DNA from: Phallusia mammillata
Lineage: Eukaryota; Chordata; Ascidiacea; Phlebobranchia; Ascidiidae
Assembly: GCA_003260075.1 (NCBI GenBank)
Contig: QLIY01000671.1
Location: forward strand, 1-64,000
Length of the DNA stretch: 64,000 nucleotides
Reading direction: 5' to 3'
The notes under the pieces were generated by a model. It made no database searches and had not been told where the DNA came from. It was given only the letters and a program-made list of their open reading frames with translations. The position numbers were made by a program, and so were the translations under genes. Of the stretch, positions 1 through 11,406 are shown piece by piece; positions within the stretch are counted from its first letter, which is position 1, and each line of letters begins with the position of its first letter.

Positions 1-63
1 ACAAAGGAAAACAGCGTATTCGGCCGAAATGTTTCGGCCAACCGAAACCTCGGTGCATCACTA
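1..63. mobile_element. 3' end of a hAT-type MITE cut by the window start
   Basis: The first 63 bases are rich in TTCGGCCGAA-like palindromes and end in CGGTGCATCACTA. The same end (CGGTACATCACTA) closes the complete 110-bp element at 52765-52874, which has an exact 8-bp target duplication. I therefore read this as the right end of a second copy. Its left end and target duplication lie outside the window. Confidence 0.6.
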
Positions 64-107
64 GTTTCAACAAATATCTTCAAGTGACACCAAACAAGCG
101 TTATATC

Positions 108-280
108 CAGTGGCGGGATTCAGCCGGTTCGCATTGGTTGTATAGAACCATCTCACGAAATTTTATGAGATCAACGAACTGGTTGGCATTACTGGTCAAT
201 GGACTTTTTGCAACAGAACCGGCTAAAAATATGACTTTTGTGATAGAACTGGCCGACAAAAAACTTAAATCCCACCGCTG
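108..280. mobile_element. hAT-type MITE, 173 bp, complete
   Basis: The element starts CAGTGGCGGGATTCAG and ends CTTAAATCCCACCGCTG, which are imperfect inverted repeats of each other. It is flanked by the identical 8-mer GTTATATC at 100-107 and 281-288. An 8-bp target duplication with CAG...CTG ends is typical of hAT transposons. The element is too short to code for a transposase, so it is non-autonomous. A related left end appears at about 63775. Confidence 0.85.
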
Positions 281-697
281 GTTATATCGCATGTGGATGT
301 TACCAGCAAAAATAGTCTCACTTGGAACAAAAAAGCATTACTATCACAGAGACAAAAAGCGCAGTTTTGTCCTAATAGGTTACAAAACAGAAACAAATTA
401 TTAGCTTACAAGAAGGAAACATATTTAGCGCCAAAAAAAACACGCCAAATAAAGTCTTAATTTATTAATCAACGCAATACGAATGATTGACACTTTTTGT
501 AAGTAGCAGATATGCAAAAGTTTATCATTTCAATGACTTTAAAGAGTTTTATTTGCAGGAGAAAAGCACCTTTTTGTGATTGCAAGTACGATTCAACAAT
601 ATGGTCACTTCTAATACTTGTATCAAGCACTAAATAATAACCAAACAAGTTTTATAAATATTTGTATTTTATAGAAAAAAAATCTATTTTCAGCACT
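281..697. other. 3' flank of RABGGTA
   Basis: No gene is seen. This AT-rich stretch is the downstream flank of the minus-strand RABGGTA gene. TTTATT at 548-553 reads AATAAA on the minus strand and is a plausible poly(A) signal. Confidence 0.5.
548..553 (-). terminator. candidate poly(A) signal of RABGGTA
   Basis: AATAAA on the minus strand, about 145 bases after the RABGGTA stop codon. Position and sequence fit, but such hexamers are common in AT-rich DNA. Confidence 0.4.
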
Positions 698-1577
698 CTA
701 TTGAAAGTGCAGCAAAAATGTTGTGGGAAATTGCTTTTCTGATTCACAAACCGGATTGCTTCTGATTGACAGTTTTTCTAGACAACGACACGTTTTCAGA
801 TATTCAAACTGTTTGACATCTGAAATATCTATAACATAAACTTGAAATTATAAACCTATTACATTTTAAACTATATAATGCTGCTACTTGCCATTTGAAT
901 CAAGGTTAATAGATTTCAGATTTGGTACATCCTTTAAACCAGATATGTTGGTAATCTTGTTGTCATTTGCTTCCAAAACCTGTTACAGCATGATCTAGTA
1001 ACGTCTGTTGTATTGTGTACAGCGTTTTCCAATTTCGTGACTTAGTTGCCCAAGACAATTTCAAAATTTAGTTTTCACCAACTCACTAGCATTCCTACCT
1101 AATGCTGTTTTACTTGAATAAAAGTTTATTTTTGACGTCATAAATTAACAAAAAAGGTTGGTAACTATTATCTCAAGTATGTTTAAAGGGGGGGGGGATA
1201 ATAACCAAACAAGTTTTATAAATAGTTGGATACTAGAAAACAAAAATCTATTTTCAGCACTCTATTGAAAGTGCTGCAAAAAATGTTGTGGGAAACTGTT
1301 TTTCTGATTCACAAACCGGATTGCTTCTGATCGACAGTTTTTCCAGACAACCACACGTTTTCAGATATTCAAACTGTTTGACATTTGAAATATCTACAAC
1401 ATAAACTTGAAATTATAAACCTATTACATTTTAAACTATATAATGGGGGGGGGGGTTCGTTTTCACTATTTCACAAGCATTCCTACCTAATGCTGTTTGA
1501 CTTTTGACTAAAAGTTTATTTTTGACTACATATAAATTAACAAAAAAGGTTGGTAACTATTATCTCAAGTATGTTTA
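634..1577. repeat. Duplicated haplotype segment with two G runs (RABGGTA 3' end)
   Basis: 634-880 is repeated at 1198-1444, and about 1075-1187 is repeated at 1456-1577. G runs sit at 1188-1197 and 1445-1455. The copies differ by scattered substitutions. The second copy carries a duplicate of the terminal RABGGTA exon but lacks the middle part, which holds the preceding leucine-rich exon. The pattern is A-B-C-G-A'-G-C'. Confidence 0.85.
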
Positions 1578-4500
1578 AAAAAGTGGTAAAAAGAATTGTG
1601 CTTTGTGTGCTAAAAACAACAGGCAAAACAAAATAAATATTTCAACAAACCTCCAGGCAAAAAAGATTTGCAAAGGGGACAGTAAGATTTTGAAGACAAT
1701 TGTGAGATATGTTGAGGTGAGTGAGTGTTGGTACAAGTTCAAGATGGCATATTTGTGTCAGTTTCTACAACAAAACTGTTAATTTAGGTAACAAGTAACA
1801 TCTCCTGCTCATTATCATGCAAAAGGGGTAAAATCAACCATTCATATTTGAAAATCTAAATTTTGTTGCAATCATTCCTTTTTAAGCAATGTTGAAAAAG
1901 AGACACTTTATAGACCTTAAAAGAAGCTTGACTAGACAAAAAAATATAATTGTATAAACATCTGCATTACAATACAATACTTTTAATGTATTTAAAATTA
2001 TGCTTTGCAAAGTTTAATACAAGTTAAAGCCTCATAGTTAAACAAATGTTTCAACCTTACCATGCCACTTATATCAAGTCTGTTTTCATTTAAATTTGTC
2101 TCAACAATACAATCTTCAATAGTGTATTTGCATCTTAAGTCCAAATAATATCTCTTCCTTTGGGAATCAATTTCAGTAAGTGCATCAAGCATGGTACTGA
2201 TTTTTTCTGAATGTTGCTTGGGACTAACCGCTCTCATTAACAAAACCAAGGTTAGCATAACCCCTGGATAAATCAGAAACAAGTTAGAAGGTAAAATGGC
2301 CACCCAATATTAGTACAATTACTGACATTTGTTTCCAGGTTCAAGATCATTAAGTTCATTGCAAGAGTTCAACTCATCTTCAAGAACGGAAAGTTTTGCT
2401 TGACTTGTATGGTCCTGAAACATTTCCCTGTTTATGGGCAAACAAACTGTTGCCTTTTGGCAATTTTCTTCCAGGCAGCAACTCAGTTTGCTGCTTTCAA
2501 CTTCACATGAAACTGTGTGCTGCTGCCCCTTTTTAAAACCATCTTCCAACTTACAGAACTGAAACAAGAAAATAGTTTAAAGCATGTTGCACAACAGATA
2601 TGGTGCAGTACTAAACAGTAAAAACCCTTCCTTGCAATACAAGCATAGCGCAATGTGAAAAAAATTGTTCACAAAGTTTTGTCTGTATCCTACCCAGGTT
2701 TAGAACAATTTACAAACAATTACCCGAGTTCACAATTTTTACTTAAATTTATCAAAAAACAATTGTTTATGCAGGCAGTATACACACATTGTTCTGGACA
2801 TTGCTTTAGATACCTTCTCTATTTTTTTCCCAAAATACAGTAAAATATTAAGTACAGAAGTCATTTTTTTATTTAATGAACAGGGGTAACAAGGTAAGCA
2901 TGGCAGGCTACACAAAACTGGCAACAAAGTGAAATTTCGCAGCACAAATGACCCAAATGTTGATTGCAATACAGATCCCCTCTTTACTTACCCACAAGTG
3001 TGAATATCTCTCAGACATTGATGAGGTCCAGTCCACTGTCTGTGTTGTGTCATCAACTGATAATGTCCCATTGAACATCTGTCAAACAAAATTCCTTATA
3101 CACCAACTGGTTAATAGGTGCAAAAATATTAAGATACATTTGCAACAAAAGTACACAAAAACCTATCATGATGTGATTATACTCACTTTTACAGGTTTCC
3201 GTAAACAACAGAATACACTGGGAGGACTTCTATTTACTATGAGTGACACAATATATTGCTCTTTGTCACCTTAAATATCAAAAAAAATTAAAAAGCATTG
3301 CATAATAATCTAAAAGAAAAAAATTTGAACTAAAAATTTAATTTGGTGTACCTCTTCCTAACAACCATCTGTGATAGAACCATGCACTGGGGGGGGGGAT
3401 AATTAATTGGTCATGCTGTAGTACTTAAGATAAAAACGAAAATTGGATGAAATTTTTCACCGGGTTGCCTACACATAAATACAACTACTGTAAAACTCGC
3501 CCTCAAGGAGTTTCTTTTCCTCAATTCTTTTAGAATCAGTAGGGTCTGGGGGGGGGGCTAATTAATTGGTTATGCTGTAGTACTTAACATAAAAACAGAA
3601 ATTGGATAAAATTTTTCACCAGGTAATATTTTGACATGAAATGTTGCACTAACATAAATACAACTACTGTAAAACGAACCCTCAAGGAGTTTCTTTTCCT
3701 CAATTCTTTTAGAATCAGTAGGGTCTGGATAGACTTGTGGCAATAACTTGCTTCGATAATGCCATGAAGAGTAGTTTGAAAAGTTACTGGCAATAATTTT
3801 ATTGGTCACTTCTATTTCCTTTTCATGTGGCACATTTGAATGGTTGGTAACAAAACGCCTGTAGTCCCAACAATGAACTAAAAAGCACATTTTGACTTGT
3901 ACTTAAGTTAAATAAATGCACTTGAATAACAACTTACAATTTCTTTCATCAAACTGTAAAAATAAATCACAAAGTTGAAGTTCTCGTTCCCAGTTTGGCT
4001 TCATCATATGCAACATCACAAAACACCTGAAAGAGTGAAAATTTCATCACAAGATTCAGTACAAAACGAAACATAACAAATCACAACAGCAATGCCAATA
4101 CATAAATAGTAACCTGTGATGCCAACATCCATAAGATTTCGGGTTGTGGGGGGGGGGAATCAAGAAAATAAGTTTTTTATTCACCCAAAATTAGTGGGGT
4201 GTTTTAATTTTTTAGTTTAAATCTTCATCCAAGTCTAGTTTAATATCTAGTTTTCAGCCTAGTGGTTGTCATTATAATTACATATTAAAAAAAAAAGAAA
4301 TTTCCAGGGGGGGGGGAAGTAAAAATGTCATCACAAAATTCAACACAAAACGAAACATAACAAATCAAAACAGCAATGCCAACACATAAATAGTAACCTG
4401 TGATGCCAACATCCATAAGATTTCGGGTTGTTACGCAAACAAGATTCAATAAACTGTAGCTCATTGTCAAACATACTTTTCATTTCATCTTCATTTCTGC

Positions 4501-5230
4501 AAAACATGTGTTTAATATGCAAGAAAAGAAGTTTTTTATTCACCCAAAATTAGTGGAGTGTTTTAATTTTTTAGTTTAAATCTTCTTCCAAGTCTAGTTT
4601 AATATCTAGTTTTCAGCCTATTGGTTGTCATTATAATTATATATTAAAAAAAAAGAAATTTCCAATTTTATTTCTAATCTAATCTTAAAAACAGTATCAG
4701 GTTGGCAAGTTACTTCCATGTCACTTAAGATATTTAGTGTCAGAAAGAGACAAAATGACCATAACAAACTTGAGAGTTTTTAAATGCAGAAAAGCATTTT
4801 TTCGATAGTTCCACATAGAAGAGTAGTCTGAGTTGGCTGCAAGCAGTAGCTTCGTTATTTCCATTCCTTCAGCATCATAAGTTTTTGACACAATCTAAAC
4901 ACACACAACAATGGTTAAGACCAGAACTGAATATGCCAAAAGTTAAAAATACAGGTTTCATGATTACTTTTTCAAAAGCAGTGTTTGAAGCATTTTGAAA
5001 TATCTTCAACTTTTTCTGGCGTTCTTTTCTCTTTTCTTCCTGTTGCTCTGCAGTTGTTTTAACTTTTAATCTTCCATGCTAAACACAATCTCAGTTATTT
5101 CTAAAGTTATTCACTAAATAAAAGGATAAGATTATGGATATGGATATATATATCCGGCTATCATTATACCTGATAATTAGGGTTGCTTATGTGCAACATT
5201 TAAAGGATATGGCTTAAAATCATTTACCAT
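698..5230 (-). CDS. RABGGTA: Rab geranylgeranyltransferase (type II) alpha subunit
   Basis: Alpha subunit of the cytosolic enzyme that attaches geranylgeranyl groups to Rab GTPases. It works with RABGGTB and the escort protein REP. Exons on the minus strand: 5228-5230 (only the ATG), 4968-5078, 4770-4894, 4398-4496, 3938-4026, 3680-3877, 3352-3388 (incomplete), 3187-3269, 2992-3078, 2327-2558, 2061-2263, 1651-1764, 892-979 and 698-819. Phases join throughout. The N-terminus reads MHGRLKVKT, as in vertebrate RABGGTA. Prenyltransferase alpha repeats are visible (NPKSYGCWHHR, HCWDYRRF, FSNYSSWHYRS, WFYHRWLLGR), followed by a C2-like part and three leucine-rich repeats (HLNISHNCL). Exon 7 is cut by the G run at 3389-3398, so part of one repeat is missing. 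The intron after 892 uses a GC donor (GCAAGT), which the reading phase requires. The family assignment is very secure. Confidence 0.95.
3389..3730. repeat. Duplicated haplotype segment around RABGGTA exon 6/7
   Basis: 3399-3547 and 3558-about 3730 are near-identical copies, preceded by G runs at 3389-3398 and 3548-3557. Both contain the 3' end of exon 6. The first G run replaces the 5' part of exon 7. Confidence 0.85.
4030..4672. repeat. Duplicated haplotype segment around RABGGTA exon 4
   Basis: About 4030-4147 is repeated at about 4317-4437, and 4158-4306 is repeated at about 4518-4672. G runs lie at 4148-4157 and 4307-4316. A partial, non-functional copy of exon 4 sits at about 4113-4147. 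The copies differ by a few per cent. Confidence 0.85.
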
Positions 5231-6209
5231 CTTTAATAAGCATCAGCCAACCAGAAACTAACACAGTTTGTCAGCCGTCAATTGTCAAGGGCGCGTCACT
5301 TCAGAGCCAGCAGCAAACCCAGCGTCAGACCAGTATACAAATTAAACAATAGGCAGTCAATTTTTTTGGCAAACTTGCATAAAAAAATACAGCAAAACGT
5401 CAACATGTGCACAAGGAAATGTGTAGTTGTTTGGTTGTTGTTCAGATATGTTCAATACATTGACTATGTGTATACTATACACCCTGATTACCTGACTAAC
5501 ATCAACTACATAATATAGAGTTCTTCTTTAGTTACGTTTACAACTTGACACGACAAGATCACATGAACACATTTGCAACTTAGGGTAATTACCTTAAACT
5601 TTACCAAATCCAATGAGCGTCACGTGAAGTTCGGTTGAAAATCGATGCTGACAAATTCATTTGCCAAGAAAGAGAATAAAAATTAAACCAAGATCAACTA
5701 TATTGAGCGGTTAAGCACCTAATACTTTAGTGTTAACATACTTAGTGACAGAAGAAAAACCAAGGCCATGAACGATTTTACACGAATAAAATGTGGCAAC
5801 CGTTGTAGTGGTCATAAACTTCTAACATTATCTATTGTCATTAGTTAAGTTCGAAATGGTTGTCGTTTTAATGTACCCTATTTGTTTGTTGTTCGTGTTT
5901 GTGTGTTGGGGGTTACTGATAAAGTCGACGCTGTTTCACTTCGTTTTATGTATCAGGAAACTTGCGTTTTCTGACTTTGGGCCGGCCGTCGCTAACCGTT
6001 TTCGGAGGCTGTTTTGTTAGTTGAATAGTGACGAACTTGAATAAGCGGCAATCTCAATTGGAGATTTAAACAGCCTTCCCACCAGGTTGAATTAAACGCT
6101 ACCTAATTATGTTTTCAGAAAAAAGAAAAAACGTTAATGCAAGATGCGTTGCAGACGCTTTTACTGGGCTTGCGCACAGATCACGCTTGAACTGCTCCGG
6201 TGAGTGACC
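5231..6209. promoter_or_regulatory. Shared divergent upstream region of RABGGTA and the reductase
   Basis: About 980 bases separate the divergent start codons of RABGGTA and the HSD17B12-like gene, so both promoters should lie here. I see no convincing TATA box. The open frames at 5282-5518 and 5835-6020 have no family features and are not called. Confidence 0.5.
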
Positions 6210-9200
6210 ATGTCTTTTCAGAATCTACAAGACGCATTGTATTGGCTGGGTCTTGCAGTTGCAATTTACTTTCTAGTCAGGGTTTTTATTAACTTGGCTG
6301 CCGCAGTGCTGACTTACGGACTTTTACCAAAGGCGAACGTTGCAAAGTACGGAAAATGGTCTGGTAAGTAGTTCTGTGTTACTTTTGTTATATCTAGTGG
6401 CATTTTATGTTACAATTGTTCGTTTTAGTGGTTACCGGAGCTTCGGACGGCATAGGAAAAGAATTTGCTATTCAGGTGAATTTTACATTTCGTTTCATTT
6501 TTTCCATTTCCTAACTTTTTTGTATTTAGTTGGCAGAACGGGGCCAAAATATTGTATTGATAAGTAGAACGCTGGCTAAACTTCAATCAGTCGCTCAAGA
6601 CATAGGTAAGTTTGTGTCTTGTTCTATGTTGCTATCATACTTAACTATTTTGAACCGGGTCAGACTTTTATGTGTAGTCGTTTTGTTGTGTATTATGCTC
6701 ATTAGGCTTTGAGGAAGGTTGAATCGTCATTTGAAAATATGAAAAACAACGCCGCAGTAACCTGTAGGTTTCGAGTTCCGCTGCAAACCTAGCCCAAATA
6801 AGGAGCAGGCCAAAATCGCTGGTTGCTGACACTGCAATCCAGTATAGATAGAGCGTATTGGTACGCATGACCTCTAAAAGGCTTTACATATTTTTGCAGA
6901 GTCAACGTATGGGGTTAAGACCAAAGTACTGTCAACAGACTTTGGCAGAGGAGATTGTATCTACGATGAAATAGCGCAGTTAATTGCTGGATTAGACATT
7001 GGAACGCTGGTAAACAATGTAGGCACTGGGCCACCTATTGCCCGGTTTACCGAAATGCCAGATCCATCACAAGCAATTCGAAATACTGTCGAGGTCAATA
7101 TTATTTCGGTTCTTAAGGTAATGTGAATTTTGTGATATATCTTGGCGTTTTAGTAACCAACAAAGACGAGGACTAGGAAAACGAAAATTTTCCGAGAACT
7201 TCTTGGGTCGAAGGTAGTATTACATCGCGCTTGATTGATTTTCTAATGCCTAGTCTGGGAAATAGAATGTCAGAAACCATTTCTCCTGACGGAAGTATTT
7301 GCAGACAATGATCATTCGTCTTTCACGCTGCACGCTCGTTGTACAAAGTATTTCTTGCATGGCAGTTAGCTTTGTATTTTGTGCCTACCTGGTAGTAGGC
7401 CCTATCAGAACGTACAGTTAATTATCATGACTTTGCACCAATTTTGAGTGCAGTATTTGTTAAATTCAATCCTTGGGCTCTCCACCCTTAGACTACCACA
7501 TCGGTTTTTTTTTCGTGCCAACTCAAAAAACTGTCTGTGCATTCATTCGCGTAAATACCAAAAATGTTTTAATGAAATATATTTTTTGTAGACCAATATT
7601 TGCACAGGTTAATTTTGTTTGGTTCGGGTTTTTTCTATGGGTTTTCGGATCATGTATCAATTAACCTCGTATATTTCTATATCCGTACGTTTTGGGGTTG
7701 TTAACAAGTTTGTACGTATTTCAATGTGTAATTAAATGTACTTCTTCAGATGACACAATTGATTTTGCCCGAAATGGTGAAAAAGCAGCGTGGACTGATC
7801 ATTAACGTATCATCTGGTGGCTGTGTTGCTCCGCTACCAAGCTTAGCAGTGTACGGTGCCACCAAAAGCTTTGTGGATTACTTCAGTCGGTGTATAAGCC
7901 ACGAATATGAAGTCGAAGGCATTAAGGCCGTGGTATGAAAAGTATTTGTTTATTTTGTTTATCCTTGTTAAGCGAATATAGCTCTTTAACTTACAGTGGG
8001 CAATAAACCGTTTCCAGCTTACAGGCGATGAACCTAAATCGTGATTGGAAACCATGTACAAAGGCGCATTTCTTTGAAAATATCAAGCGATAACCGTTCG
8101 GTTATCTGAAATTGCATGATGGATTAAAACGCCATTATACATGGAACTGCATGTTAAACTACGTCACGAGTACCAATAATGATTATGACGTTGTACCAAT
8201 CAGGCCGTTGGCTCAAGCGACATTTCATTGACTCACTAATGTCTCGTAACAATTCACTACAGTTCACTACAGGGGACGCAACCTTGTGAGCGGCGCGTGC
8301 CAATTTACTTGTTATTTTCCATGTGGTAATGTCTTCGCGTGCCAACTTCTTTGTGGGTAATAGTGGATTGTGCCAGGTGACCTTGATAGTAAGCAGAAAG
8401 AAGAGGGTTTTGTGCATGTAGGCTGGATTTTAAGACAATGTCGCGATGAAAAAACTAAAACAAGCAATATAACAGGTTAAATTAGTACTTCAATGCAAAC
8501 ACGCAAATCGGTTGACGTGCCAACAAAAATCACCTCTTGGCACTCGGTTTAGTATATTTGCCAATATGTCGTCCTAATAAGTTATAAAACCGTTGATATA
8601 ACAAATTGATATATTGCGCTACTACTGCTTAGTTTTACATTTGGTAACAAGTTTGTTTTTGCAGTGTATCATGCCCTACTTTGTATCAAGCAATCTAACG
8701 CTCAATGCAAAGCCCAATTTTTGGTTGAGATCAGCTAAAGATTACGTTCGAAACGTGTTGGCTGTGACTACAACCTCCACAAGATGGAGCCATGGATGTT
8801 GGCAGCATGATGTCCACGTAATTCACCGTTTAATCTGTATCTGTACATTAATAACCTGAACGGTATTCGTCTTCGGGGGCTCCCTGGGTTCGAACCCCAT
8901 GAAAAAGAATCACCGTTTTTTTACTTTGGGTTCCATAGTTTTAGACGTTCTAATCAAGTTGCTCAACATTCTTTCGATTTAAAGGCGATGAAAATCACAA
9001 ATATTTTTGTAAGGAAGTTTAAACAGTGTTGGCGCATTTTTTCAAAACAATACACTTTAATATTGTTAAATGTATTTGTTATTTGATTGCCAAAATTGTT
9101 TTTGTTTATTCAAATTTTATTTTTCCAGGGATGGATGGGCCGCAACCTACCTCACAAGGTATATGCGACGTCAATTGGCCTGGTGTTGCAAAGAATCAAG

Positions 9201-9215
9201 AACAAACAAATGTAG
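6210..9215 (+). CDS. HSD17B12: Very-long-chain 3-oxoacyl-CoA reductase / 17-beta-HSD type 12-like SDR
   Basis: A short-chain dehydrogenase/reductase predicted to reduce 3-ketoacyl-CoA with NADPH during fatty-acid elongation in the ER membrane. Seven exons join in phase: 6210-6363, 6429-6475, 6530-6605, 6900-7117, 7750-7932, 8665-8817 and 9129-9215. They give 305 aa, against about 312 in human. An N-terminal hydrophobic segment (residues about 10-40) precedes the cofactor motif TGASDGIG (about 54-61). NNVG follows, then the catalytic Ser187, Tyr200 and Lys204 (YGATK). Tyr is intact, which argues against the inactive HSDL1 paralogue, although HSDL1-like or HSD17B3-like remain possible. The last five residues, KNKQM, fit a KxKxx ER-retrieval signal. 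The ATG follows directly after a GTGACC context. Confidence 0.9.
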
Positions 9216-9497
9216 CCTAATTCACTTGGTTCACAGCCTCCAACAAAAAACAAAAAATCAAGTTTGCAATAATGTTTTAATTTGAAACTTTAATATAGAA
9301 GTGTCAAAATTTGTGTTCAACCGGATTTTGAAATAAGTCTTCTCAAAAAAATTAAACGAAAAGTGCAATGTAGCAGAAGTGTATTTCAAAAAACGATGAA
9401 ATGTATAAAATGTATATTTTTACAAGTGTGGGTGTCACAAAATACAAGAAGTAAATGCTTTTTCAAACAAAAAAATTTTAATAGACAAAAAGTGCTT
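9216..9497. other. Convergent intergenic spacer
   Basis: Short spacer between two convergent stop codons. It holds 3' UTRs; no further gene is seen. Confidence 0.5.
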
Positions 9498-11406
9498 TTA
9501 GTACTTGACGTTGCATGTTTGCCGCAAAAGGGCCCGAACACTTCTTTTGCGGAAGTAGTTTTTTGCGTGATCGTCTGTAAAGGCGTCGTATTGTGGGATA
9601 ATGGGGTTTCTTTTTGACTTGAGGCTGTCTGTCTTGATAGAGTCGACCACAAATCTATAAAAAAATGTTTTTAACTAGCAAGAAACAGAATTGTATCCAC
9701 TAACTATACCAGTTGCATGTTGGGGCCTGAAGTCAGGTCGGGTTGGGGCTTGAATTTTACCCAAACGGGGTTGATTAGGGTGTGACTTAACACTCAGCAT
9801 GATTTTGGCCGTTTATTACCGATTCTGAGGCCTGATTTGGGCTCATTTTAAATCGGATTAGAGTCGGGTTTAGGGCTTGTACTTTCAGGTTCGGGCCCTA
9901 ATTTCGGGTCTACTTAAAACTCTGAACTCTACACACGACTTACATTTTGTGTGGGCATTGCTCGACTAGCCAAAATTAACTAAAGGTACTTACTTGGTTT
10001 CTTTCTTTGCCAGTTCTTTAATGCTCGGTGTCGTTGGAGCTCTCTGTCGCTTGGAAAGTTTAAATGCCTGCATATTGCTGGAAAGTAGTTCTCCCTGCAA
10101 TTTAAATGTGCAGTCGTATCCAATTGCACTTACTTGTGTGCATATTTTGGAGTTGTTAGTAACCTCGGAAATAATTATTTAGTCTGTTTTTGTTTCAATA
10201 AAAGGTGATTTGTATAGAATTTGTTTTGTCGGTATTTGTTGGGAATTTAAACTGAATTATAACTAGATATCTCGGAACATAGCATTGCCATATTTTCTCT
10301 GCAATTTCGGAAAAAAAGTTTAATTAAAGACTAAGTTTTGGTACGAAGCCTGTGGAACACTTTTGAAAAGGTAAAAAATGAATTCAGTTGTAACCATCAA
10401 CGTGAAAGTACACGTTTTTTGACGTAATGAATATTAGGGTAAGCATGCCCGACCGATCAACAAGCTTTGACGTAAGACTTAAACTTGCAATGGGGGGGGG
10501 GATACACATGCCCGACCGATCAACAAGCTTTGACGTAAGACTTAAACTTGCAATTTTGCCCATTGTCATCCAGTTGCACAGTAATTGCTTTTGAGGGGTG
10601 GTTTACGCTTTTGTGTGAGTAAGTGAATCAGCAAATGTGCTAAACTCTGAAAACCCACCAAACGTACAAGACGAGCATAATAATTTCGTGTTGTTTATTC
10701 TGTAAAACAAGGGGCATCGCCAAACGGTAGGTAAATGCTATTTCGCTTTTTAACCGTTCCGGTCGAGAAGTAATACTTGTGACGTCACATCAACTGTGAC
10801 ATCACATATTCCAGTGAAAATTCAGATGAGCTAAGTCTAAAAACGACTCTATTTTTAGCCATTTGGAAAATGTAAACCTCTATATTTAAGATACAACGCA
10901 TCGCTTGACTGTTAGCAAGTGATTTGTACATGGCAAAACACAGAAACTCTCACCTTTCCCATTTGAGCTGCACGTTTTAGCATATCCTGCACTGCCGGTT
11001 GTCGAAAGTAGGATTGCGCATGTCGGTCATGAAAGGCGTTGTATGACGTCAACACACTGAAGTTGCCCGTGTGTTCTCTTACACCATCCAGGATAAAGTC
11101 TTGCCTAAAATGTTTACTGTTACAAACTTGACTCATTTTTCCCAACAAAACACAGAAGCAATGCACTTGGAGCACATGCTTTTTGCAGTATTTCAGTGCA
11201 AGCTAACTTGATATTGGCATAACATAGTTGACGTTAGGTAAACCATTCATAAATAGTCAAAACCGATATAAAGACCTTTTCATGTCGATGTTTCTACTTT
11301 TGATGGCCGGTTTCTTCAAAATTGGATCCGACGAGACAAGAGGAGAAACCTTTTTGTAGTGTGAATATTTTTTTAATCTTTCTGTTTCTGTTAAACGTTT
11401 GCTCAT
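9498..11406 (-). CDS. Unrecognised 179-aa protein with a duplicated Y-x-A-F-x-D-x-H-A motif
   Basis: A small minus-strand gene rebuilt from splice signals, in four exons: 11276-11406, 10954-11104, 9994-10094 and 9498-9654. Phases are 2, 0, 2, and the total is exactly 540 bases with start and stop. Acceptors are TTTTAG, TTGCAG and TTATAG. Donors are GTCTTT (weak), GTGAGA and GTAAGT. The protein begins MSKRLTETER, is rich in Lys/Arg and has no signal peptide or membrane segment. Two related motifs are visible: YNAFHDRHAQSYFRQPAV (exon 2) and YDAFTDDHAKNYFRKRSV (exon 4), each followed by a leucine-containing helix. The motif resembles, from memory, the N-terminal YNSLxDxHLxxYF motif of ERICH3; this is only a hint. 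It is divergent from the next gene and convergent with the reductase. Internal phase consistency and the repeat make a real gene likely; the function is unknown. Confidence 0.8.
10440..10553. repeat. 52-bp duplication around a G run
   Basis: A segment of about 52 bases ending in CTTAAACTTGCAA is repeated on each side of the G run at 10492-10501. It lies within an intron of the small minus-strand gene. Confidence 0.85.

Noticed and set aside
9720..9910. GGGTTCGGG/GGGCCT-rich stretch
   Set aside because: Possibly an old hAT relic, but I could not find matching ends or a target duplication.
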